Shown here piece by piece: positions 14,900 to 23,593 of a stretch of DNA of 64,000 nt. The DNA lies in the NCBI GenBank assembly GCA_022827835.1, contig JAJEIO010000025.1, forward strand, positions 44,277 to 108,276. Direction: 5' to 3'. A program made the translations under genes and the position numbers. How positions within the stretch are numbered: the stretch's first letter is position 1; the number at the start of each line of letters is the position of its first letter. This DNA comes from Candidatus Latescibacterota bacterium. GTDB taxonomy: Bacteria > Latescibacterota > UBA2968 > UBA8231. The notes under the pieces were generated by a model that ran no database searches, was not told where the DNA came from, and saw only the letters and a program-made list of their open reading frames with translations.

Positions 14900-16631
14900 C
14901 GCGAGAAAATGGGTAGGGCTTGCAGTCTGCACATTCCTTTTTTGTTGTGCCCAAGAGCCAGCGGCCCCGGTCGCCGAGGGTGGTGGTTTAGTGGTGACTG
15001 GTACTGCCTTGGCCCAAGTCGGCGACGACCTAATTGACGAGCGCGAATTCCGCCGCTACGAAGCCCGGATTCAACCGCAGCACCGCTCTTTGGCCCAAGG
15101 CGTGGAAAAGCACCACGAGCACCTGATGAGTTTGATCGACATCAAGCTCATGGTGCGCGAGGCGTACGCACGGGGACTGGACAAAAACCCCGAATGGATC
15201 AAGGCTGTGGAACTCGCCCAGCACAAGGCCATGATCGAAGCCTATCTGCGCGAGCAAGTCGGTCTGCAAATCGAGATTTCCGAAGACGAGTTGCGAGCCA
15301 ATTTTGCCGCGCATCCGGCCCGCCACGCCGTCCGTGGGGCGCACATTCTGCTCGACAGCCACGTTCGCGCCGATTCCATCTACGCGGAGATCGCATCCGG
15401 TCGGGTTACTTTTGAGGACATGGCGCGCAAGCACTCGCTAGATGAGGCGACAGCGGCCGATGGGGGCCGGTTTGATTCGTACTATGCCTTCGACCGGGTC
15501 TCAGACCGAGTGTACGAGCGCGTGTTCTCGTTGGACGTAGGCGAGGTAAGCCAGCCCTTCCGCACACCCCAAGGCTGGGAAATCGCCAAGGTAGTAGATA
15601 AGAAATTGGTGCCTTTTGAGAAGTATCGTTCGGTGATCCAGCGGGCGACTTTTCTAGAAAAAATCGAGACCTTGCGCAGCGATCACATCGACAAGCTAGT
15701 CGTCGAGAGCGGCTTACGCCCGGTGGAAGAACAGGTGCGGCGCTTTGTCGCGGCTTGGAACCAACAGCCTGGTGCGCCGCAGCTTGCGCCCGAGGAGTGG
15801 GCCGCTCCGCTCTACGAGTACGATGGCGGCATCATCACCGTGCAGCAGGGCAGCAACTTGTTGCACAATACGCGGCTGGGTCGCGCCCAAATCGACAGCG
15901 CCGTGCTCGACGACCGGATCCGCCGCCGTGGAGCACCAGACCTACTGTTGGGCTTGGCGGCCGAGCGCGGAGGATACGCCGAGCGGCCCGAGGTGCAGGA
16001 GAAGGTGACAGCTGAAAAGGAGCGGTTGCTACTGCAAGGGCTGTGGGAAGAGTTGCTCGAAGACGCCTTAGAGGTGAGCGAAGAGGAAGCACGCGCTCAC
16101 TACGAGGCGCACCCAGAGATGTACTGGGCACCAGAGGAAATCATCATCCAAGAAATCATGGTCGCCGACGAGTCGCTCGCCCAAGAGTTGCTGGAGCAAA
16201 TTCGCAACGGGGCCGATATGGCCGCGCTGGCAACCAAGCACAGCATTCGCCGCGATGCGGATGAAAACGGTGGCCTCTACGCGCTGCGCGCATTTGAAAA
16301 GATCGTTTACAAGGAACTGATGGACGCGGCCGTATCCGCGCCCGAAAGGGAATTGCAAGGTCCGATTGAACTAGTCGATCCCTTGCCGACTTCTCTGCGC
16401 GATCCTCAGCCTTTGGAACGGGCTTTTTCAATCTTCAAGGTCTTGCAGCGCCGGCCCAAGCGAGTGCAGGAATACAACTTGGTCCAACAGAAGGCCCACT
16501 ACTTGGCCCGCCAAGAAAAACAGCAACGCGAATTGCGCACCCTCAATTTGCGGTTGCGCGACAAATGGCACGATGCATGGGGCATCAACGCCGAAGCGCT
16601 AGAAAAATACGCGCTGGCCAAGCCTTCGTAA
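14889..16631 (+). CDS. PpiC/SurA-type parvulin peptidyl-prolyl isomerase, lipoprotein
   Basis: This is a 580-residue exported foldase. ATG 14889 is chosen because a lipoprotein signal begins there (MINNARKWVGLAVCTFLFCC). A SurA-like N-terminal helical part follows (AQVGDDLIDEREFRRYEARI, HLMSLIDIKLMVREAYARG), then a parvulin domain at about 140-240 (VRGAHILLDS, ASGRVTFEDMARKHSLDE, GGRFDSYYAFDRV, PFRTPQGWEIAKV). A second, more divergent parvulin-like unit lies at about 395-530 (EEIIIQEIMVADESLAQELL, GADMAALATKHSIRRDADE). Known relatives assist the folding of outer-membrane and exported proteins. As the last gene of the coupled TPR-CRTAC1 unit and just upstream of the discoidin proteins, it could be a dedicated chaperone for them (inferred). 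Confidence 0.85.
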   Translation: MINNARKWVGLAVCTFLFCCAQEPAAPVAEGGGLVVTGTALAQVGDDLIDEREFRRYEARIQPQHRSLAQGVEKHHEHLMSLIDIKLMVREAYARGLDKNPEWIKAVELAQHKAMIEAYLREQVGLQIEISEDELRANFAAHPARHAVRGAHILLDSHVRADSIYAEIASGRVTFEDMARKHSLDEATAADGGRFDSYYAFDRVSDRVYERVFSLDVGEVSQPFRTPQGWEIAKVVDKKLVPFEKYRSVIQRATFLEKIETLRSDHIDKLVVESGLRPVEEQVRRFVAAWNQQPGAPQLAPEEWAAPLYEYDGGIITVQQGSNLLHNTRLGRAQIDSAVLDDRIRRRGAPDLLLGLAAERGGYAERPEVQEKVTAEKERLLLQGLWEELLEDALEVSEEEARAHYEAHPEMYWAPEEIIIQEIMVADESLAQELLEQIRNGADMAALATKHSIRRDADENGGLYALRAFEKIVYKELMDAAVSAPERELQGPIELVDPLPTSLRDPQPLERAFSIFKVLQRRPKRVQEYNLVQQKAHYLARQEKQQRELRTLNLRLRDKWHDAWGINAEALEKYALAKPS

Positions 16632-16662
16632 AAAGAAAACAGCGCCGCTTTCGTAAATTTTT

Positions 16663-16684
16663 TATACTATATCTATCTAGTATA
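16663..16684. promoter_or_regulatory. Inverted repeat upstream of the discoidin-protein cluster
   Basis: TATACTA (16663-16669) and TAGTATA (16678-16684) form a perfect 7-base inverted repeat with an 8-base spacer, inside an AT-rich gap. TATACT also resembles a -10 box. The repeat lies just before the GGGAGTAAG ribosome binding site of the gene starting at 16699. It could be an operator overlapping a promoter; no good -35 box was found. Confidence 0.35.
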
Positions 16685-16698
16685 TCGGGAGTAAGACC

Positions 16699-18744
16699 AT
16701 GAAACGTCTATCGAATTTGTGGCTTTGGTTCCTCGCCGCAGCATCAGCTACGGCCGCGGCGGCGGACATTTCCTTGTGGCAGATCGGCGGTAGCGGCCTT
16801 CGCTGGGCCGATAGCGACTCGGCCCAGGTAATGATTGACTTTACCGGACCGAATAACTCGATCCAGCCGGTGCTGGTCAGCTCGGATACGACAGTCTTTC
16901 TCCTGCTCGAAAATTGGTCGCCGAAAAAGGCTCCGGACGAGCTAGGTTTTGTCGATGGCGAGCGGCCCCGAGCCTGGAAGGGTTGCTGTGGTACCTCTTC
17001 GACGGTTGACAACGCGCTCAACCTCATCGATGGCAGCGGCAAGACGTACAATCCGGTGACCAGCAACAGCATTAACAGCGAGTACTACACCATTGATTTG
17101 GGCGTGCCGGTGCCGTTGTTCCGCTTTGCTATGAGCACGCCGGACAAGGGATTTTTCCGCTCGGACGGAACCCCGCTAGAAGAAGACGCCATCCCGGCCT
17201 TTGAGGTGTCGATCGCCCCAGACACCAACAACGACGTGCTGAACACGTCCAACCCCATCGGGGAAGTCATCGTCGAGGCGCGCGAGAATGTGGTCCCCAA
17301 GATAGCCGCAGATTTTCCCTTGCAATACGTGCGCTACGTGCGCTACAAGCGCAAGAATTCGATCCTCGACGAGGCGACGAATCAGTCGTCTGGGCATTCG
17401 GGCACGGCGCGCAAGGGGACGGTGGCTGAGTTCTTCCTCTGGGGAGAGGGAATCCCCAAGCGGGCCACGTACAAGACGACTATTTTCGATCTTGGTACAG
17501 TCGTCAACTTCGGGCGGCTGTTCTGGAAGGCTACGCCCATGCGCCTAGTCAACGGCGTGGCCGAGGAAGCCCCGGACGCCAATGTGCAGATCGAGGTCGA
17601 AGCGCGCACTGGAATCGACTCAGATCCGGACATCTATTACGAATTTACAGATATGGGGACGCGCGTTGTCGTCGAGCAAAGCCGCTATCAGGGCAAGCTG
17701 AAAAACCAGAGCGCGGCCGTTACGAATGCCGATGGGTTGGGCGGCACCCTGACCCTTTCTACTCGGCCCAAGCCGGGGCTCCGCGCTGGCATTGAGTACG
17801 ACCAAGAAAACTGGACGTTCTGGTCTTTTCCGACCACTGAGTCCGATCAACCCCTCAGCCTCAACCGAGGGTCGTATTTGCAGGTCAAGGTGGTGCTGCA
17901 CAGCGAGCGATTCGACGAGTTCGTGCGCCTCGATTCCCTGTGGATTGAGACCTCGCCGATATTGGCTAGCCGCGTCGTGGCTGAGATAGCCCAACTCGGC
18001 CAGCCCAACCCGGCGCGTGGCGTGGCCGAGGTACCGTTGGGCCAGAGAACGGATTTTACCTACGACATCAAGGCGGAATTTGCAGCTAGTGAGGCGGGTT
18101 TTGATGCCCTGCGGATTAGCACCGGCAGTGCGCAAACCGAGTTCAAAGGGCTGGAAATGGATGAAGTTGCAACCGATCCAGCCGGGATAGAGATTGTGGA
18201 CGACGGCTTTGTCGTGCAGCTACCGCAGCGCATAAGCGGTGCCCACAACCCGAGCTTGCGGGTGACCTTTGCTGCCGAGGTCTTCGACTTTGCACGCACC
18301 TTTGAGGGCGAGGTCTTCAACATCGGTAGCTCAGACCTGCCGCAGCCAGTCGAGGGTGGGGACGTCAGCGATGCGATCGGTACCAATAGCCTGCGAGTCC
18401 TGGCTGCGAGCGCGGCCAATCCGCAATTAGTGCAAGATGTGCAGTTTTCCAGCGGCGTGATCACCCCCAATGGCGACGGCGTCAACGACGAGTTGGTCAT
18501 TTCCTACTCGCTCTTCGCGCTACCGCAATCGGTGCCTGTACAGTTGCAAGTGTTCTCGCTGGACGGTCGTCAGGTGGCGCAAGTCCAGCGCGGCCAGCAA
18601 GGGTCTGGGCCTCAGCGCTTGTCTTGGGATGGCCGCGACCAGCGCGGTGAGACGCTCGCCCCGGGCCTGTACCTTTTGGGCATCGGCATCGAAGCCGAAG
18701 ACAAGAGCGCCCTACAACTGCGACCCATCAACATCGCTTACTGA
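16699..18744 (+). CDS. Secreted discoidin-like protein with C-terminal FlgD-type Ig domain (paralog 2)
   Basis: This is a 681-residue exported protein. The signal peptide (MKRLSNLWLWFLAAASATAA) is preceded by GGGAGTAAG. Like paralog 1 it begins with a short 'LWQIGGSGLRWADSDSAQV' segment, then has discoidin-like strands (EYYTIDLGVPVPLFRFAMS, YVRYVRYKRKN, ATYKTTIFDLGTVVNFG). It has a beta-rich middle and a C-terminal FlgD-like domain (GVITPNGDGVNDELVISYSL, FSLDGRQVAQV, WDGRDQRGETLAPGLYLLGI). It ends RPINIAY, again with the -[VI]AY carboxyl terminus. It opens the second run of such genes and is separated by only 11 bases from the next one. The role is presumably a surface or extracellular structure or adhesin; the specific ligand is unknown. 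Confidence 0.7.
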   Translation: MKRLSNLWLWFLAAASATAAAADISLWQIGGSGLRWADSDSAQVMIDFTGPNNSIQPVLVSSDTTVFLLLENWSPKKAPDELGFVDGERPRAWKGCCGTSSTVDNALNLIDGSGKTYNPVTSNSINSEYYTIDLGVPVPLFRFAMSTPDKGFFRSDGTPLEEDAIPAFEVSIAPDTNNDVLNTSNPIGEVIVEARENVVPKIAADFPLQYVRYVRYKRKNSILDEATNQSSGHSGTARKGTVAEFFLWGEGIPKRATYKTTIFDLGTVVNFGRLFWKATPMRLVNGVAEEAPDANVQIEVEARTGIDSDPDIYYEFTDMGTRVVVEQSRYQGKLKNQSAAVTNADGLGGTLTLSTRPKPGLRAGIEYDQENWTFWSFPTTESDQPLSLNRGSYLQVKVVLHSERFDEFVRLDSLWIETSPILASRVVAEIAQLGQPNPARGVAEVPLGQRTDFTYDIKAEFAASEAGFDALRISTGSAQTEFKGLEMDEVATDPAGIEIVDDGFVVQLPQRISGAHNPSLRVTFAAEVFDFARTFEGEVFNIGSSDLPQPVEGGDVSDAIGTNSLRVLAASAANPQLVQDVQFSSGVITPNGDGVNDELVISYSLFALPQSVPVQLQVFSLDGRQVAQVQRGQQGSGPQRLSWDGRDQRGETLAPGLYLLGIGIEAEDKSALQLRPINIAY

Positions 18745-18755
18745 GGAAAGCACTC

Positions 18756-21212
18756 ATGTCCAATCGCGCCATCGCCTTAGTGATGATACTCGCCTGCTAC
18801 GCGCACGCTGAGTTTCTCACCTTTGACAGCCAAGAGACTTGGGAGGCCAACTGGTCGCTTAAGCCGCAGTTAAACGTCTTCACCCCAGAGGGGCACTTGG
18901 GGCTGATCAAGTTCCACAAGGACATCAACGCCGCGCTCGACGCCCATCTCTTCGTCCACCCGACTAATGAGCGCGGGGATGTGGCCGGTGGCATTTGGTC
19001 TGCGCTGAGTAACCCGAACGACGCTCCCCGAATCATCGACGGAGATGCCGCTACCTTTTGGCAGCCAGCCGGCAGCGATCCGCTCGACAAGTGGATCGTG
19101 CAAATTGACTTGGGCCGCGCGGTATTGGCCAAGGAGATCCGCATCCACTTTCCCGATGAAGAGGGGGCCAAACCCTTCCGCCAGTTCAGCGTTTTCGCCT
19201 CTACGGGTGCCCATGTGGCGGCTTTAGAGGATGTATATCGCTTCGCGCCGATTTATCGCACAACTAAACCCAACTTGGATACGTATGTCAGCTTTGGGTT
19301 CAAACCGGCCGTGGAGGATACCACCCGTGCGGTGGAACAACTAAGCGCCGCCGGAGGCAGCGCGGACTTTACCGCTCCGGAGTTTACCGGCGATGCCAAT
19401 ACTGCCACCACGGGAGGCCGCAACAAGGTAGTGGCGACCGGTCAAGCGGATTCGCGGGTATCCGCTAACTCTAGGTGGCAGATGATCCAGTTCATCCGCT
19501 TCCTCGTCGATGAACACCAACTCGACGGCGCGCTCGCCGAAATTGAGATCATTTCTGTCGGCGACAACATCAGCCTTGGGGTCGAGGCAAAGGGTGGCAC
19601 GTACATCAATGGCTCGCGGGCGACCGACCCCTTCTTTTGGCTCGACGGCAACCTCAATACGTACGGGGTCATCGAGGTGCATCAGCAGTTTACCGAGTCG
19701 CGCGGCACGGCCCTTGAAGGGGGCTTGTGGTGGCAGGTTGATTTGGGGGCGACCTACTGGGTTGACGATGCGTTCGTCTATTGGCAAAAAGCTGGCGAGC
19801 GTTTGGCCGACTTTCGCTTGGGTACCAATAACGCCGGTACAGGGTACACTTTCTTCTCTTCCGACGGCACCAAGACCCTGTCCGGCGACATCGACTTTGA
19901 TACGTGGATTTTTGAACCGGAGTGGACCAATGCCCGCGAGCAATACAAGCGGCACTACCGGTATTTGTTCAATCCGCGCAAGGTGCGGCACATCTTCTGG
20001 CTGGCCCTGCACGACTTGGGCTGGCGCGCCCATCCCATGGAGCTACAGATGTTCTCCCCAGGCCACCCGGCCGAAGTCGTGATCCAATCGAATTTTTTGG
20101 ATCTGAGCGCGCTCGCTGGCGATGGGCAGCCCAAGGTGATCAAGGCCATCCACTACGATGCCGATCTACCGCCCAATACTCAGATTGAACTGCGTTCCCG
20201 CTCGGGTAACGAGATGGGCGAGGTGTACACTTTTCACAACAAGATCGGCGAGGTAGTAACTGAGGAGAAGTGGAACAGCTCGCCCAAGGTACTGCGGGGC
20301 CGAGTGGATACCTCGGTCGTCGTCGGGGAGGCTTGGAGCGAGTGGAGCAACGTGTACAAGCTGTCGGGCGAGCCTTTTAAGTCGGACTCGCCGCGCAAAT
20401 TTGTGCAGCTAGAGTTGGTTATGAGCACGGAAGACCCGGAGGTGGCTCCCACGGTGCGCTCGGTCGAATTGGAATTCGTTGATGCGCTGGTCAATGAGGC
20501 GCACGGATCGATTCTGCCCCGCCAAGCCAAGCCCAACGAGGATACCCGTTTCACCTATATGCTGTGGCCGTCCGTGACCGCGGATAACAAGGGTTTTGAC
20601 CGCCTGCGCTTGGTTGTGCCCGACTTGGTGCGGGCCGATGAAGTCGAGGTGACAGTCGCTGGTCAGGTGGTTGCGCCGACGGCTATGGACATTGCCGCGG
20701 ATTCGCTATTGATCGACTTGCCACAGGTGGTTCAAGGGGACTCCGTGCAGGTCGCCTTCACCACGCGATTAGTGCGGAACGCCGCAGTCGTAGATGCCGA
20801 TCTGGGCCTGAGCGACGCGCCTGGCTTGTGGCAAGATGTCGAGCCGGCTGAGCGCCGGTCCAACGTAGTGCTATTACCCGAACTGGCCGATAGCGACCGC
20901 TTGATTGGCGACTTGCAGCTTTCGAGTCGAGTGCTCACGCCCAATGGCGATGGAGTCAACGACGCTGTGGAGTTGAGCTTTGTCGTCTTCAAGGCCCAAG
21001 ATGCGGTGCCTATGGTCGAGGTGCGCGACTTGGTCGGCCGGCCCGTGGCCCAATTGACGCCGGTCGCAGAGGGGCCGACCCGCCGCTTTACATGGAATGG
21101 CCAAGATGCGGGCGGTGCCACCGTGCCTCCGGGCATCTATCTCTGGCGCATAGACGTAAACGCAGACTCAGGCGACGCCATTGAGTTGCGCGTCGTCGAG
21201 GTGGCCTACTAA
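18756..21212 (+). CDS. Secreted double-discoidin protein with C-terminal FlgD-type Ig domain (paralog 3)
   Basis: This is an 818-residue exported protein with signal MSNRAIALVMILACYAHA and ribosome binding site GAGGAAAG. Two discoidin (F5/8 C)-like modules are visible. The first, at about 65-160, has RIIDGDAATFWQPAG, KWIVQIDLGRAVLAKEIRIH and PFRQFSVFAST. The second, at about 275-400, has DPFFWLDGNLNTYGVIEV, GGLWWQVDLGATYWVDDAF and DFRLGTNNAG. A beta-rich region follows, and the C-terminus is FlgD-like (RVLTPNGDGVNDAVELSF, VRDLVGRPVAQLTP, WNGQDAGGATVPPGIYLW) ending VVEVAY. It is closely related in domain order to the two genes downstream, but has an extra Ala/Gly/Thr-rich insertion between the discoidin modules. 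Discoidin modules usually bind glycans or phospholipids. Confidence 0.75.
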   Translation: MSNRAIALVMILACYAHAEFLTFDSQETWEANWSLKPQLNVFTPEGHLGLIKFHKDINAALDAHLFVHPTNERGDVAGGIWSALSNPNDAPRIIDGDAATFWQPAGSDPLDKWIVQIDLGRAVLAKEIRIHFPDEEGAKPFRQFSVFASTGAHVAALEDVYRFAPIYRTTKPNLDTYVSFGFKPAVEDTTRAVEQLSAAGGSADFTAPEFTGDANTATTGGRNKVVATGQADSRVSANSRWQMIQFIRFLVDEHQLDGALAEIEIISVGDNISLGVEAKGGTYINGSRATDPFFWLDGNLNTYGVIEVHQQFTESRGTALEGGLWWQVDLGATYWVDDAFVYWQKAGERLADFRLGTNNAGTGYTFFSSDGTKTLSGDIDFDTWIFEPEWTNAREQYKRHYRYLFNPRKVRHIFWLALHDLGWRAHPMELQMFSPGHPAEVVIQSNFLDLSALAGDGQPKVIKAIHYDADLPPNTQIELRSRSGNEMGEVYTFHNKIGEVVTEEKWNSSPKVLRGRVDTSVVVGEAWSEWSNVYKLSGEPFKSDSPRKFVQLELVMSTEDPEVAPTVRSVELEFVDALVNEAHGSILPRQAKPNEDTRFTYMLWPSVTADNKGFDRLRLVVPDLVRADEVEVTVAGQVVAPTAMDIAADSLLIDLPQVVQGDSVQVAFTTRLVRNAAVVDADLGLSDAPGLWQDVEPAERRSNVVLLPELADSDRLIGDLQLSSRVLTPNGDGVNDAVELSFVVFKAQDAVPMVEVRDLVGRPVAQLTPVAEGPTRRFTWNGQDAGGATVPPGIYLWRIDVNADSGDAIELRVVEVAY

Positions 21213-21229
21213 CCGGTTAGAGCGGTAGG

Positions 21230-23578
21230 ATGCGGAGAAAACACGGGATTGGCTGCGTGCTCACGGCCTTATTTCTGTGCGGTTCGAGCCGCGCCGAGGA
21301 AGTTCGCTTCGATACCCCAGCCGAGTGGGCGACTTGGGAGGTTCCAGTCGATATCGTTCAGTTTGCAGACGACGGCTCGCTGGAACTGAGGAAATTCCGC
21401 AAGGAGATCAACGCCACTCTCGATGCCCATCTCTTTACCCAACCCACCCAGACTCGTGGCAAGGTCCAGGGGGGAATCTGGCAGGCCGGCTCCAATCCGA
21501 CCGCGGCTCGGCGCATCATGGATGGGAATCTGGAGACGGTGTGGCGGCCCAGGCAATCCGACGATTTGGTCGATTGGGTGGTGACTATCGACTTGGGGCG
21601 GCCCGTGCTAGCCGAGCGCATTCGCTTGGTGTTTCCCGACCGCGCAGGAGCGCGTCCTTGGCGGCAATTTAGCGTTTTTACGGCTAATGGTGCGCGCATC
21701 CAAGCCACGGACGACGTCTTCAAATTCGACCAAGCCTTCCAGACGACCCAGCCCAACCAAGAGCAGGTAGTCGATATTGAGCTAGTCGGTGAGCGCGACG
21801 TAACGCGGGTCATCGACGAAAATCTCGGGCTGGAACCAGCTGCGCTGAATACCTTCCGCATGGTGCGCTTCGTGCGCGTGCGCGCCGACGAAAAGAGCGC
21901 TGATGCGGCTTTGGCCGAAGTAGAGGTGATCACCGCAGGCGACAACATAAGCCTCGGGGTCTTGGCGCGCGGGGGGAGCTTCGACAATGGACTTTTGGCG
22001 CGCGAGCCGCAGAATATGTTCGACGGTATCACCGATACGTACGGCAATATATTCACCGTTCAGAGCAAGGGGGGCTGGCGCGAGAGTGGGGTGTGGTGGT
22101 CGGTGGATTTAGGGGCACTGTTCTGGCTCGACGAGGCATTCATCTACTGGCAAAATCGCGGCGAGGGCCTGTCGAGCTTCCTGTTCGAGGGATTGCAGGC
22201 TGGTTCCGGCTACCAAATCCTCTTTTCCGATGGGCGGCGCACCATTGCCGGTGACATTGACTACACGCCGCTAATTTTCGAGCCAAGGCCAGTCGGCGCG
22301 GAGTGGAACTTGCGGCACCATCGCTACGCTTTTGCTCCGCGCAAGATCCGCTACTTGTTCTGGCATTCGCTGACCGATACAGGCTGGTTTTCCCACCCCA
22401 TGGAGTTGATGCTGTTTTCGCCGGGCTACCCCGCGCAGGTGGTGTTGCTCTCGGACTTTATCGACCTTGGCCAACTCGCTGGCGATGGCCGCGCCAAGGC
22501 CATTAAGCGCTTGCGCTGGGAGGCGACAACGCCCGATCAGACGCGGTTGCAGGTGCGCTCGCGGTCAGGCAATACCCTGCAAGAGTTCTACAGATTCTAC
22601 GACAAAAAAGGAGAGGAAGTCACCGAGACGCGCTACGGGAGCCTGCCCAAAGTCATCCGCGGCCCCATTGACACCACGGTCGCCGTGGGAGCCGATTGGG
22701 GCCCATGGAGCAACTTCTACCAGTTTTCCGGCGAGGCGTTTAAGTCGGAGACGCCGCGCCGTTTTATCCAATTAGAGCTGATTCTTTCCACCGAGGATCC
22801 GGCTGCGGCTCCAGTGCTGCACGCGCTGGCGCTGGACTTTGAGGATGCGTTGGTCGCACAGGCAGCCGGACGAATTGCACCGCGCCACGTCGTACCCAAC
22901 GAGGCGACGCGGTTTACGTATGTGCTGCGGACGAGTGCAATAGAGAGCGACTCGGGCTTTGATCGGCTGCGTTTTTCCACGCCTAGTGCTGTGGATGCCG
23001 AGGACATACGGTTGTGGATTGGCGGCGTGACGCGCGAGGCGAGCGGAGTGCGGGTGGTGGGAGATTCGCTGCTATTTGTCGATTTGCCGGAGGTGGTGCG
23101 GACGGATTCGGTCGCCGTGGAGTTTACCACGAAGGTGCTGCACAATGCCACGGTTTTTGTCGCTGACTTAGGGCAGGAGGCGCGTCCAGATCTGTGGCAG
23201 TCAGTGGAAGCGGCTGAGCGGCAAGCGAACTTGGTATTTCTGCCGGACTTACCCGGCAGTGAGCGGCTGATCGGCGATTTGCAGGTTGAGCCGTCGGTGT
23301 TTTCGCCCAACGGCGATGGGATCAACGACCGCGTGCAGATACGCTTTGCGCTGTTCAAGGCGGTGGATGCGTCTCCGAGCGTGCGCATCTTCGACTTGGC
23401 GGGGAGGGAAGTGGCCGCCTTTACTGCGTCTGGTGGGGATGTGTTGCAGTCGTTTAGTTGGGGAGGGTTGGATGCGTCGGGTGAGCGGGTGGTGCCTGGG
23501 GTTTACGTGTGCCGCATTGATGCGGGAGCCGATGCCGGGCAGGGAGAAGTAGTACGCACCCTAGCCGTAGCCTATTGA
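21230..23578 (+). CDS. Secreted double-discoidin protein with C-terminal FlgD-type Ig domain (paralog 4)
   Basis: This is a 782-residue exported protein (signal MRRKHGIGCVLTALFLCGSS, cleavage near SRA-EE). The first discoidin-like module shows RRIMDGNLETVWRPRQSDD, WVVTIDLGRPVLAERIRL and PWRQFSVFTANG. The second shows PQNMFDGITDTYGNIFTV, GVWWSVDLGALFWLDEAF and SSFLFEGLQAGSGY. The C-terminus has SVFSPNGDGINDRVQIRFAL, IFDLAGREVAAF and GERVVPGVYVCRID, ending RTLAVAY. From 22436 to its stop the gene is collinear with 24821-25963 without net insertion or deletion and shares long identical runs, while the 5' part is clearly more diverged. The short 17- and 15-base gaps to its neighbours imply co-transcription. 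Confidence 0.75.
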   Translation: MRRKHGIGCVLTALFLCGSSRAEEVRFDTPAEWATWEVPVDIVQFADDGSLELRKFRKEINATLDAHLFTQPTQTRGKVQGGIWQAGSNPTAARRIMDGNLETVWRPRQSDDLVDWVVTIDLGRPVLAERIRLVFPDRAGARPWRQFSVFTANGARIQATDDVFKFDQAFQTTQPNQEQVVDIELVGERDVTRVIDENLGLEPAALNTFRMVRFVRVRADEKSADAALAEVEVITAGDNISLGVLARGGSFDNGLLAREPQNMFDGITDTYGNIFTVQSKGGWRESGVWWSVDLGALFWLDEAFIYWQNRGEGLSSFLFEGLQAGSGYQILFSDGRRTIAGDIDYTPLIFEPRPVGAEWNLRHHRYAFAPRKIRYLFWHSLTDTGWFSHPMELMLFSPGYPAQVVLLSDFIDLGQLAGDGRAKAIKRLRWEATTPDQTRLQVRSRSGNTLQEFYRFYDKKGEEVTETRYGSLPKVIRGPIDTTVAVGADWGPWSNFYQFSGEAFKSETPRRFIQLELILSTEDPAAAPVLHALALDFEDALVAQAAGRIAPRHVVPNEATRFTYVLRTSAIESDSGFDRLRFSTPSAVDAEDIRLWIGGVTREASGVRVVGDSLLFVDLPEVVRTDSVAVEFTTKVLHNATVFVADLGQEARPDLWQSVEAAERQANLVFLPDLPGSERLIGDLQVEPSVFSPNGDGINDRVQIRFALFKAVDASPSVRIFDLAGREVAAFTASGGDVLQSFSWGGLDASGERVVPGVYVCRIDAGADAGQGEVVRTLAVAY
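22436..23578 (+). repeat. 3' half of paralog 4, long near-identical repeat of 24821-25963
   Basis: The two 1143-base segments align with a constant offset of 2385 and no net gap. They include an uninterrupted identical run of 98 bases (23291-23388 against 25676-25773). The first halves of the two genes are much less alike, so this part has probably been homogenised recently by gene conversion. Confidence 0.8.
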
Positions 23579-23593
23579 GGTGGGTAGAGCGGT

